Origin: Sorex araneus
Lineage: Eukaryota; Chordata; Mammalia; Eulipotyphla; Soricidae
Length of the DNA: 64,000 bases
Assembly (NCBI RefSeq): GCF_027595985.1
Contig: NC_073307.1
Coordinates: forward strand, 43,378,594-43,442,593
Direction: 5' to 3'
The notes under the pieces were generated by a model, which did no database searches, was not told the DNA's origin, and saw only the letters and a list, made by a program, of their open reading frames with translations. Position numbers and translations under genes: made by a program. Shown piece by piece: positions 44,165-54,120 of this stretch (the first letter of the stretch is position 1; each line of letters begins with the position of its first letter).

Positions 44165-45010
44165 GAACTCTAAGAGACTAGCACACATCAAAAAGAACAA
44201 GAACAACTGTGCTGGCACAGATGCGTGGAGAAAGGGACTCTCATTGACTGCTGGTGGGAATGTTGACTATTCCAGCCTTTCTAGAAAATATGGAAATTCC
44301 TTAAAAAATCTAGGAATTGGGTTTCCATTGACCCAGCAACTCCACTTCTTTGGGTCCCCCAAGGGCCCAAAAATACAATGGAGAAAAGATGTTTGCACTC
44401 CTATGTGCTTTGCAGTATTATCCACAATAGTAAAAAATCTGGAAACAACTCAAGTGTCCAAGGATAGATGACTAGATAAAGAAACTATGATACATATACA
44501 TAATGGAAAATTGGTTGTCCAATAGTCATGAAACTTGCCACAACATGGAGGGACATGGAGAGTATCATGTTGAGTGAAGTAAAGTCAGCGGGAGAGAGAT
44601 CCATAGAGAATGATCTCTTTCATATGCAGCCTCTAAAGAAACATAGTGGTGGAGACAATGGAAACAGAGAACATGAGAACCAGTGTTCAATAGAAAACAT
44701 GCCACTTAAGAGGGCTCGGGCATAAGACGGGGAGGGGGCAATGTCTTTGATAGGGGCAAGTGTTCAACTGGGAGGAGGTTGTGCTGAAAGTGGTAAAGTG
44801 TCAGGCATGAAACCCAACAGTACTGTAAAAACAAATCAAAAAATAAAATAAATAAAATGAAGTGCCTCTTGTAGAAGGGTGGGTAGGTAGGAGGCAAATG
44901 GGGGCTAGAGGGGACAGCATTGGTAGAGAGAAGTGGACACGGAGGAGTTTGGTGTTGAAACACTGTATGCCTGAAACTCAATCATGAATAATTTTGTAAT
45001 TTCACAGAGA
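44165..45010 (+). mobile_element. L1 3' end, diverged
   Basis: AGACTAGCACACATCAAAAA, GACTCTCATTGACTGCTGGT and TCTGGAAACAACTCAAGTGT are ORF2 text. The 3' UTR contains an internal A-rich run (about 44,825-44,860) before the usual terminal block CATGAATAATTTTGTAATTT. Confidence 0.8.
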
Positions 45011-45283
45011 CTAAACTAGAAACAAAACAATAAACACACCAAAAAACTCCAGGAAGAAAAAGAAAAATTACAAAGAGGAGTTTTATGCATAATTCAAAGT
45101 CCTGCTGTCTTAAACGAAGACAACCTTGCTGTGGAAAATACTCTGATCTTAACTTCTGTGTAGCAATATATACTCTCTGGTCCTTGGGAGAAACTGAAGT
45201 AGTGTTGAGGAGAGGTCTTAGCAAACCTCAGGAGCTTGCATAATTAGGAAGATGCCTCAAAGAGAATATTCCACAAAATAACC

Positions 45284-45437
45284 CCTACTGGAGAGACAGT
45301 ACAATACGTATGGCACTTGCCTTGCATATGGCAAACCCACTTAAAACCCCTGGTACTATATACAGTCCCCTGAGCATGGCCAGTGGTCACTCCAAAGCAT
45401 AGAGCCAGAAATAGCCCCTCTGAAGAACAGGTGAAGA
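45284..45437 (+). mobile_element. Short-form tRNA-SINE whose tail became a microsatellite
   Basis: CTACTGGAGAGACAGTACAA head, CCCCTGAGCATGGCCAGTGG body, then GGTGAAGAAAGAAAAGGAAG leads directly into the AAGG tract. Confidence 0.75.
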
Positions 45438-45816
45438 AAGAAAAGGAAGAGAAGGAGGGAGGGAGGGAAGGAGGGAAGGAAGGAAGGAAGGAAGGAAGGA
45501 AGGAAGGAAGGAAGGAAGGAAGGAAGGAAGGAAGGAAGGAAGGAAGGAAGGAAGGAAGGAAGGAAGGAAGGAAGGAAGGAAGGAAGGAAGGGAGGAAGGA
45601 AGGAAGGGAGGGAGGAGGAGGAGGGGAGGGAGGGAGGGAGGGAGAGAGGGAGGGAGGGAGGGAGGGAAGGAGGGAAGGAAGGAAGGAAGAAGGAAGGAAG
45701 GCAGGAAGGAAGGAAGAAGGAGGAAGGAAGGAAGGAAGGAAGGAAGGAAGGAAGGAAGGAAGGAAGGAAGGAAGGAAGGAAGGAAGGAAGGAAGGAAGGC
45801 AGGCAGGCAGGCAGGC
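45436..45816. repeat. (AAGG)n tract of about 380 bp
   Basis: Near-pure GGAA/GGGA purine tract with AAGGGAGG, GAGGAGG and terminal GCAG variants. The Lys/Glu/Gly/Arg-repeat and Leu/Pro/Ser-repeat open frames across it on the two strands are artefacts. Confidence 0.98.
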
Positions 45817-45904
45817 TGGCCTAGAAAGTGAAAATTATTCTTATCTAACAAGTCAGGCTCCTTGTATTTGTCTCCCTCTAAAGGGAAGGTAAAAATAAAC
45901 TTGG

Positions 45905-45990
45905 GAATCGGAAATGTAGCTCAGTGGTATAGTGTGAGGCCCTCAGTTCAATCACCAGCACTAAAAAATAGTAATAGAAAACAAAAAAAA
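45905..45990 (+). mobile_element. Second tRNA-SINE family (TAGCTCAGTGG head)
   Basis: GGAAATGTAGCTCAGTGGTA has a perfect Pol III A box (TAGCTCAGTGG). CAGTTCAATCACCAGCAC is near the B box, and an A-rich tail follows directly after CACTAAAAAATAG. The layout recalls minimal tRNA-derived SINEs such as rodent ID, though I infer no relation. Confidence 0.6.
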
Positions 45991-45997
45991 AATTGCG

Positions 45998-46118
45998 GGG
46001 GATTTTGGGCCATACCTGGAGGTGCTCAGGGTTTATTTCTGGCTCTGCACTTGGGCATCACTCCTGGTGAGTCTTGCAGGAAAAGAAGAAAAGTGCCCTA
46101 CCTGTCATTCCAGCCCCT
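45998..46118 (-). mobile_element. Short-form tRNA-SINE with internal deletion
   Basis: GCCATACCTGGAGGTGCTCA tail side and GGGGCTGGAATGACAGGTAG head side. The B-box region is missing. Confidence 0.75.
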
Positions 46119-46398
46119 CCCTCCTCCAATAATTTAAATTCTATTTCACCATTTCACTGAATGCTGGTCTTGTCTGATACTTGACACAGAACAGTCCAAG
46201 TGCCGCAGGATTCTAGCCTGCAGGTGAGGGAGTGGACGCTTAAAGGGACTGAGTACCTGGCTTAAGGCAGAGCCAAGCGAGAATTAGAAACCACGCTATT
46301 TTACTCTAAGAGGGCATGCCACTAACTGTCCTTGAACATGCAGCACATGGGATCCCTTCAAGACGAGTCAAAGATTTATTTTATATTAGGTTCAAAGT
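46119..46398 (-). mobile_element. Mostly unclassified, possible MIR at 46,215-46,300
   Basis: GCAGGTGAGGGAGTGGACGC ... GGGACTGAGTACCTGGCTTA ... AAGGCAGAGCCAAGCGAGAA follows the antisense MIR core order loosely. Confidence 0.35.
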
Positions 46399-46545
46399 GA
46401 GAGTAGGAGAGCAGTACAGTGAGAAGGAGCTTGCCTTGCACAGTCATCCCAGTTTAGGTCCAAGCACTGCCAGGAGTGATCCTTGAGCAGTTTTTAAGTC
46501 CTGAGCATGGCTTGGTGTGGCCCAAAATGTCAAAAAAATAAAGTG
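46399..46545 (+). mobile_element. Short-form tRNA-SINE
   Basis: GTAGGAGAGCAGTACAGTGA head, CAGGAGTGATCCTTGAGCAG body, GTGTGGCCCAAAATG end. Confidence 0.78.
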
Positions 46546-46554
46546 AAATAAACT

Positions 46555-46806
46555 TTTTTTTTGGTGGGGGAGGGGAGGCAGGAGAATGGGAGCCCAAGAG
46601 GGTTTCAGGAGGCTTGATGATCCTCTTGGCAACTCTTCACCAACAAGGCCAGTGATTCCATGCAGGAGCCTGAGGATGCAGTGCTGCTCAGGCCCCTCAG
46701 TGTCTGCGATGACCTGCGCTGGGTCAAGGGCCTCCAGAGCTGCACCCAGCAGTGCTCAGGTAGCATGTAGTGCTAGGGATTGAATTAGGATTGGCCAATG
46801 CAGCTT

Positions 46807-46873
<67 letters not shown>

Positions 46874-46875
46874 GC
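46555..46875 (-). mobile_element. Longer, old tRNA-SINE variant with (CT)n in its head
   Basis: Shares GGATGCAGTGCTGCTCAGGC and GGCCTCCAGAGCTGCACCC with the 17,448-17,686 copy. The head-side CTCTCTC of the SINE has expanded into the microsatellite at 46,809-46,872. Confidence 0.65.
46809..46872. repeat. (CT)n microsatellite
   Basis: About 32 CT units between the SINE body and its terminal TAGCCTGC. Confidence 0.98.
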
Positions 46876-46999
46876 CTGCTTGGTTTTTAAAAGAAAAACA
46901 AGAAAACAACTGACAGTGTTTATTAAAGCCAGCGAAAGAGTTCAAACAACATGAAAGATGAAAGGAAGAATTTGGAAAACCTGTCACTCTAAGCTTGAC

Positions 47000-47577
47000 A
47001 GGGAGTAGGAAATAGCGTCAGGATCTTCTTTCTGGTGACTTCCCTCTGATCTGCAGATGGGGTGTCTGGAGTGACTGCAGTGCCGCTACTTCCAAATCCG
47101 GGGAACATAAAGTCAGTGCTGTGTACCAGCCTGGATGTGAGTTCTGAGGGTCCCTCTCTGCTCATTCTCTTGGCTGAAAGGTGCTGACCCTGGTGTGTCT
47201 CTCTGTCTGTGTGCTGAGGCCTCCCTGCCACGGCCTGGGAGTCTGGAACCGGCTGTAAGCACACGACGTGCAGGTTAGTGCTGAGCTGGGGAGCTCCCAG
47301 ATTTCGTGGCCAGCAGTTCTTGGGAGGAAAATCCTGGCCCAGAGCAGGTCAATCCCAACCTCAAACGTTTCAGGTCCGTTGCCGTTTTTCTCGCAGAAAA
47401 GAATTTCAGGAAGAGGCAAAATGGTGAAGCAAGATAGTTTTTACTGAAGCTTATTTAGAAAGAGAGAAGCATTTCATTGAGCAAGAACAAAGGCTTCTCC
47501 AGACAAAGAAACAGAGACAAGCAGGCAAGATACACGTTCAAGGAAAAGGGCTTGGCAAGCAAGCCTGATTGGCTTTT
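47000..47577 (-). mobile_element. Possible LTR-type fragment
   Basis: On the minus strand GCTTCACCATTTTGCCTCTT, then CTGAAATTCTTTTCTGCGAG, resembles the R-U5 region of many mammalian ERV LTRs, but no paired LTR, primer-binding site or TSD was found. Unconfirmed. Confidence 0.25.
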
Positions 47578-48105
47578 AAAAATACTCCATATATATGATT
47601 TTCATGCTGTTTTCTCTCTCAACATAATGCTCTAAAAGTTAATCCATGTTGCCACAATGGGAAATTTCCTTCATTCTCAGAGGTATCATTTCTTTGTGTG
47701 TGTATTGTATTCTAGATTCTCTATCTTTCCTTTGACAGACACTTGAGCTGTTTCCATATTTTTGACTACAGAGAATAATGCAGCAATAGATATATGGGTG
47801 TGTATATATATCCTTGATATCTTAATGTTATTAGCTCCACCCACATACTGACATGTATACTTTCTAGATAAGAGTTCTATTTTCAATTTTTTTGAGAAAC
47901 TTCTGTACTACTTCTAACTGAAATGATGCAATTTACATTTCCAGTAGCAATGGATAAAGGCTCTCTTTTCTCCACAGCCTTGCCAACTGCTAATATAAAT
48001 AAAGGTATCCACTGGTATCTCTTGTCTTCTTAATAAAAGTCATTATCACAGGTGTGAACTGATATCTCATTGCAGTTTTGATTTTTAATTTCATGATTGG
48101 TAAGG

Positions 48106-48349
48106 CTGGAGTGATAGCACAGCGGTTGGGCGTTTGCCTTTCACGCGGCCGACCCGAGTTCGATTCCTCCGCCCCTCTTGGAGAGCCCGGCAAGCTACCG
48201 AGAATACCGAGCCCGCGAGGCAGAGCCTGGCAAGCTACCCGTGCGTATTTGATATGCCAAAAACAGTAACAATAAGTCTCACAATGAGAGACGTTACTGG
48301 TGCCCGCTCGAACAAATGGATGAGCAACGGGATGACAGTGACAGTGACA
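48106..48349 (+). mobile_element. Long-form tRNA-SINE with GACAGT tail
   Basis: A box TAGCACAGCGGT, B box AGTTCGATTCC, end GGATGACAGTGACAGTGACA without poly(A). GTAAGG flanks both sides. Inserted in the old L1. Confidence 0.93.
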
Positions 48350-48465
48350 GTAAGGTTAAGCATCTTTTCATGTACCTGAAGTCATCTGTATGTCTTCTTA
48401 GGAAAAAATATCTTTATATCTTCAACCCATTTTTAAATAAGATGGCTTTTAAAATATTGAATTGG

Positions 48466-48735
48466 GCATATACTGCCCGAGCCCATGTGCTGCTTGTGTC
48501 CATGTGGCTGAGCACACTGGTGCCTAAGCACACGTGTCGTCTGCATCTCTCTTGAGATGTGTACTTTCATAGTTTCATGCCTAATGCTGGGGTGTGTGTA
48601 GGGGCTCCTCTGTCCTTGGAGAAGCCCGGGCTCACTCTTGAGCACATTACTCTCCACTCTCTCCCACTTTCTCTTCCTCCTTCCCTTCAAAACCTCCAAA
48701 TAAAATGTTTTACTTAAAGAACAAAACAAAACAAA
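48466..48735 (+). mobile_element. Unclassified insertion ending in AATAAA
   Basis: Lies between two L1 ORF2 pieces, so it is not L1. It ends AACCTCCAAATAAAATGTTT then an A-rich stretch, as a processed transcript or LTR R region would. I do not recognise the sequence. Confidence 0.4.
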
Positions 48736-48737
48736 AC

Positions 48738-48918
48738 TGGGGCTGGAGCGATAGCACAGCGGGTAGGGCGTTTGCCTTGCACGCGGCCGACCCGGGTTCA
48801 AATCCCAGCATCCCATATGGTCCCCTGAGCACCAGCCAGGAGTGATTCCTGAGCGAAGAGCCAGGAGTAACCCCTGTGCATCACTGGGTGTGACCCAAAA
48901 ACAAAAACAAACAAAAAA
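48738..48918 (+). mobile_element. Short-form tRNA-SINE, intact Pol III boxes
   Basis: Perfect A box TAGCACAGCGGG and B box GGTTCAAATCC, end GGGTGTGACCCAAAAAC plus A-rich tail. One of the youngest copies. Confidence 0.95.
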
Positions 48919-48943
48919 AAACTGAATTGTGTGAATTTTTAAT

Positions 48944-49094
48944 TTTTTGGTTTTGGCAGGGCTAACTCCTGACTGTGTTTAGGGATAAGTACTGACAGGC
49001 TTAGGGGGACTAGATAGGGTGCAAAGGATTGAACCGGGCTGGCCATGTACAAAGCAAACACCCTGAGCCCTGCTACTATTGCTCTGCTTCCCCA
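48944..49094 (-). mobile_element. Short-form tRNA-SINE, diverged
   Basis: GGCTAACTCCTGACTGTGTT and AAAGGATTGAACCGGGCTGG in antisense; head side at 49,094. Confidence 0.75.
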
Positions 49095-49331
49095 TTGTGT
49101 GGATTCTTAACATATCCTCAATATTAACCCCTTGTTAGATACATGACTTGAGAATATTTTCTCCTCTCAGTGTGCTGTCTTTCCATTTTATTGATGTTTT
49201 CACTTGCTGTGCAGAAGCTTTTCAGTTTGATATTGTCCCACTTGTTTGTACTTACTTGTCAAAGCCAAAACACTTCATCACCAAGACCAATGTCAAAGAG
49301 CTTACCATCTATCTAAAAGAAAAGCACTCTT

Positions 49332-50008
49332 GACCGCTGCCGAGATGTGACCCCAGGGGCCGCACGCGTGTGCGGCTCCTCCGCAGCTGCACGAGCATGA
49401 ATCCGGACCCAGCTGAACCAACTTCAACATGGGCAGCTCCTTGCAGATTGTCTCCAGCCAGAGAACCAAGCCGCGACCCCATGCCCGCCCAGGAGGGGAA
49501 AGGTATTTCTCTCTCTCGCCTGTCCCTTCCCGGGGATGAAGGGCGTGGGGACTGCCATATTATGACGACCACAGATGGGGTTTACAAGCTTGCAATGATC
49601 GAATATCCGGAAGAAATCTCCCTAGACTTAGTTGTTAAAGTACAGAAATACAAAACCGCACGGCCGCTACCGTGGTCGCGCGACCTCATTTCTCTTCACA
49701 ACAGGTCTGACTCTAGTGGGGTGCTCCTAATAATAATGGTTTGTATTGAAATATTGAATGTAATCAAAGTAAACAGAAAGTAAAGTGAAATTTATCAGTT
49801 ACAAGGCGGGGGGGGGTGCAGGGGTGGGCGGGATGGGAGGTGTACTGTGTTTTGTTTTGTTTTTTTCTCTTCGGTGGTGGGATATGGGCACTGGTGAAGG
49901 GATGGTTGTTTCACCATTGTATGACTAAGACTTAAGCCTGAAAGCATTGTAATTTTCCACATGGTGATTCAATAAAATAAAATAAAAAAAATAATAATAA
50001 AAATAAAG
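49332..50008 (+). mobile_element. CRp2 composite retroposon with 13-bp TSD
   Basis: The GC-rich 5' domain (ACCGCTGCCGAGATGTGACC, GCCGCACGCGTGTGCGGC, ACCCCATGCCCGCCCAGGAG) is followed by TACAGAAATACAAAACCGCA and an L1-type 3' UTR ending GGTGATTCAATAAAATAAAA. TSD GAAAAGCACTCTT is at 49,319-49,331 and 50,009-50,021. A 137-codon open frame crosses the GC-rich part but has no recognised domain. Confidence 0.88.
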
Positions 50009-50725
50009 GAAAAGCACTCTTTTCCTTTAAGAGTGCTATGTTATCAGGTCTAACATTCCAGTCGTTGATCCATTTTAAATTAATATTTGACTATATAAGA
50101 TAGCAGTTCAATATCATTCTTTTTCATGTGGCTGTCCAGTTTTCTTAACACCATTTGTTAGACAGTATCTTGTCTCTCTGGTGATTGGGGCTCCCTGGTT
50201 AAATATTAGTTGACTGTAAATATGGGAATTTAATCTATCCATTGTGTATGACACTGGAAACACAGTGTTTTCATTTCTTTAGCTTGCAAATATAGCTTGA
50301 AATTAGGATTGTGGTAGCTCTATGTACTTTTATTGTCTCGACAATTTGGGGTTCTTTTATGGTTTCACATATATTTACTTTTCCCCCTAATTTTGTTGAA
50401 AAAATGCTATTGAATTTGTATAGGAAATTTAAAAATATATTCAAAAATGTATTGAATTTGTAGATCTTAGTAATATCAACTCTTCCTATCAATAAACAGT
50501 TTGTCTTTTTTAAATTCTTTTCAACAGTCTTGTAATTTGTTGTATACATTTTACTTTTTTGATTTATTCCTAGATATTTTGCTCATTTTGAGCTATTGTG
50601 AATAAAATAGTCCTATTTATTTTCTTAATGACTGAATTTCTTATATATTCAAATGCAACTGATTTCTGTATGTTTTTATATCATTATAACTTTATTGTTT
50701 TCTATAGTCAATCTCTTGAGAATTC

Positions 50726-50919
50726 TTTTTTTCTTTCTGGGTCACACCTGGCGATGCACAGGGATTGCTCCTGGCTCATGCACTTGGGAATTACTCCCAT
50801 ATGGTGCTCAGGGAACCATATGGGATGCTGGGAATCGAACCTGGGTCAGTCATGTGCAAAGCAAATGCCCTATCCACTATGCAACTTACAGATCTGTTTA
50901 TTGCTTATTGCTCCAGCCC
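50726..50919 (-). mobile_element. Short-form tRNA-SINE with about 25-bp internal insertion
   Basis: Antisense body with GGAATCGAACCTGGGTCAG. Extra sequence ACTTACAGATCTGTTTATTG sits between the A-box region and the head GGGGCTGGAGCAATAAG. Imperfect TSD CTCTTGAGA[A/T]TTCT at 50,712 and 50,920. Confidence 0.9.
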
Positions 50920-51060
50920 CTCTTGAGATTTCTTATGGTGATTGTTTTTATATCCCATTGTATTAATGTATTTCACATTTATTGACTTGCCTTGTTGAAC
51001 TATCTTAATATTCCATGAATGAATTCAATCTGGTTATGGTGTACTACTAAGCAAATGTGT

Positions 51061-53399
51061 GTTTCCTGTCCTCACAACTCCAGAATCTGTTTGTGTAAAC
51101 AGAATCTTTCCTTGTACTGCTGGGTGCCTGATCCATAATTTACCTGTCAAGAACTAAACACTGTATAGTGACTGTAGATTTAGTACAATCATTGTATCCA
51201 GGAGAATAATGCACCATCTTTGCAGAATATCATCTCCAAGATGGTGCCCCCAGTGTGCCTTTTATAAGGCTATTCTGCCACACTCTATCAGTTTGGCAGT
51301 TTCTGAATTTTGCAGTAAAGGATAAGCAGATCTCATGGTTCTAATTACTGCTGCACCTCCTTGGCTGTACAGCACATTCCCTGGTCCTTTGCCCTGCTAA
51401 GCAGGATCCTACATAGGCTGATCAAAAGAGAAGCGCTTACATCCAGAACATGGGTCAATTTTATTTAGTATTCACTCCCTTAAGAGGGGTAACAAAGTTA
51501 CTTGCTACCAAGTGGCTACTTGGTTTCTTTGAAGAAAGATGCTGTAAAGCATTTGCCTTGGTTGTTAGTAGGTGGGAAACTGGTTACAAATTGCTAAATG
51601 AGCCTTGGCTAGTAGGAATTAGTATTAGTGGGCCTATGCTTAGCCTTGAGCCCTGGCTACAAGTGCCAACACAACCACAGTTTAACACCCTGCCAAGTCA
51701 TCCTATTTTGTTGGTTAACTTCTCTTCTGTTATAGCTTCTCTCAGATCAACAACATACCATTCAAAAAGTCCTACTTCCTGGCTCATTCCCACAGGTTCA
51801 TCCACCTATCTCTTACCCAAAACTCCTTGTCCACAATTTTCAAATCCTCTTTCCTCCAAGTCTTGATTAGTGAGCCCCACTATTAGTTATCTGCCTGAGA
51901 GTCAGTAGGCCATTTTTATTTTCACACAGTGGATACTTATATATGTAACTTAAGAGATCTGCTTATTGGAAGGATCTTACCTCACAATTATCTTTTTCAG
52001 GAGCTGGAGGAGAAGCACTAGTCAATAGTGTAAATTAAAATAGTAGGAAATGTATTTACGCCTTTTGGTTCCATTCTTTCCCATATGCTATTTGCATCTG
52101 ATTACAGATTTGTGCTCGGTCTTACCTAACCTTAATATTTTGTGAGTTTAACAGATCCCAGCTCAGTTCTGGATATAAAGTCGCATACTTGTTTCAACCA
52201 GGGCCTGATAGTACCAAGGAGTGAATTTACCAATTTTCAATAGTATGTAACTTTCTACTAGTTAGTAGTACTCTGGGTGTCTATGTTGTAATTCTCCATC
52301 TGGATTACACCATAAACATCATGAGGCATCTTTTCCCATGACTGACAGCTTTAATATTTGGGCACTGTCAGGTAGTACGAACCAAGAGGAACGATCACTG
52401 GCATTACAGCTAGGACCAACTGCAGATTCCTTTTCTGCCATGGGCTTCATTCAAAGGTAGAAGTTGTTTGTGTCAAGAAACTTAATCAGTGTTCCTCGAT
52501 GAAATGTGCTGCTCTCAGAATCTTTTTTTTTCTTCTTCCTTTTTTCCTGCTCTAAATAAGGATGCCTCCACAATCTTCAGTGGGCTCTCATCCAATTCAT
52601 TTGCCCCTGAATGGAGGAGTTGTGAAACATAGTATTTTGCTTTTTTACTTTTAAAGGAATACCTCAAAAGCTCAAATATGAAAGGTACCAGAATCTTTCC
52701 AGGTTTTCTCATAGTTTTCTCTTACATGGCCTTCACTGTGCTTGCAACAACTTGCTCATTAAGTGCAAATAAACAGAATGTTACCAATACATGGGCCACT
52801 ATGATAATGTTCTGTTGATCCAGATCACATCTGACTAAACTATAGCTTGAGGGCAGTAAGGATACCATTTAAGAGTACTCTGCTGTATATATAAACTGGG
52901 GAATTTATGGTCCTTCCTCCTTATAGGGGTGGAAAAGAAAGTATTCACCAAGCCAGAGATCATGCACCATACACGTGAGAGCATATTAATCTGCTCTATT
53001 AATAACATGTCTGGCACAGACAGCAGCTACAACTGGAGCTACAACTTGGTCAAGTTTGTAACAGTCCATCATCCTACAGGAGGTCATCTGTAGGGGACAG
53101 ATGGGTAATTAAGTGGCTATGTAACTGACATCACTATTCTTTATCTTTGAGCACTTTAAGTATGGCATGATTCTCTTTTATCCCCAAGACTCAATACTGC
53201 TATTTACTCACTTGGCTAAAGAATACAGGGGCAATTTCAAAGTTTCTAACTAGCCTTCTTTTCCCTTACAATAGCTTTTATCTCATGGACTAAGGGACCA
53301 TTTGGTTTCTTTCCCTAAATACCAAGTTCCTATTTCCCTAAATATCCATGTTGGTCAGATGTACTTAGGAATGGGGAAAATTTATCACTAGATAAATCT
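51061..53399. other. Unclassified 2.3-kb stretch without young repeats
   Basis: No SINE or L1 tail is present. Open frames are short on both strands. The general texture, decayed and long, would fit a fossil LTR-retroelement interior on the minus strand, but no diagnostic motif was identified. Confidence 0.25.
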
Positions 53400-54120
53400 G
53401 TGGACACTGTGAGCTGAGCTATGACCCCATGCCGCCCGGGGATGGGGAAGGATTTTCTCTCCCAATGCTTTCTTTCTACAGGGAAGATAGCAGTGGCAGC
53501 AGCAGCGCCCACGCGGCATCCGCCATTTTCCAGGACTCACAACCCAGAGGTACTTGCTTGTCCTGATGTGGCGGGCAAGAGATCATGGGATGGTGGTGTT
53601 ACAGGCATGCCCTCGGCCCAGATGAGATCCGGAGCAGCTGTGCACGACACGGCCCCTCTGCTCCTTAAAGACTATGATCCGGGATGTCTACTAACCCATT
53701 TTGGCACCCAGAGACTTATAGAAATGCATCTAGACTGTGAGCTGAGCTAAAACAACAGAAATCCAAAACCGCGTGGCCGAGAGCATTCTCAGCAATGGAA
53801 AACAAACTATCAAGTGATGCTTTTTCAGCAGGTTTGATTGTTGGGGGAAAATTCCAAATAATAATGGTCAGTTCTCTGTTGAAATATTGAATGTATCCAA
53901 AGTATAGAGAGAATAAAGTGAAGATCACTGGCCACTCAGGTGAGGGGGAGAGAAGGGAGGGTGGAGGGGAGGGGGGAATATTGGGATTCTTGGTGGGGGA
54001 TCAGGGGCACTGGTGAAGAGATGAGGGTTTGATCATTATATGACTGGACTTAAACCTGAAAGCTTTGTAACTTTTGTCACGGTGATTCAATAAAATAAAA
54101 TTAAAAAATAAATAAAATAA
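53400..54120 (+). mobile_element. CRp2 composite retroposon
   Basis: GACCCCATGCCGCCCGGGG begins the GC-rich domain (shared with 49,480). GGCATGCCCTCGGCCCAGAT and GAGACTTATAGAAATGCATC are shared with 21,887. The L1-type 3' UTR ends GGTGATTCAATAAAATAAAA. Flanking TSD not resolved. Confidence 0.8.

Larger units (their letters stand above)
47578..51060 (-). mobile_element. Old L1 (ORF2 region) with nested insertions
   Basis: Antisense L1 ORF2 text appears in order at 50,930-51,060, 50,280-50,720, 50,022-50,220, 49,095-49,318, 48,351-48,440 and 47,580-48,105 (for example GTATTGAATTTGTAGATCTT, AATATTAACCCCTTGTTAGA, CTCATTGCAGTTTTGATTTT). Six younger insertions listed separately separate the pieces. 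Frames are decayed. Confidence 0.8.

Noticed and set aside
45383..45892. 169- and 154-codon open frames on the two strands
   Set aside because: Pure translations of the AAGG/CCTT microsatellite.
49370..49783. 137-codon open frame in the GC-rich CRp2 domain
   Set aside because: The frame runs from the GC-rich part into L1 3' UTR and is not kept open in the sister copy at 53,400; treated as chance.
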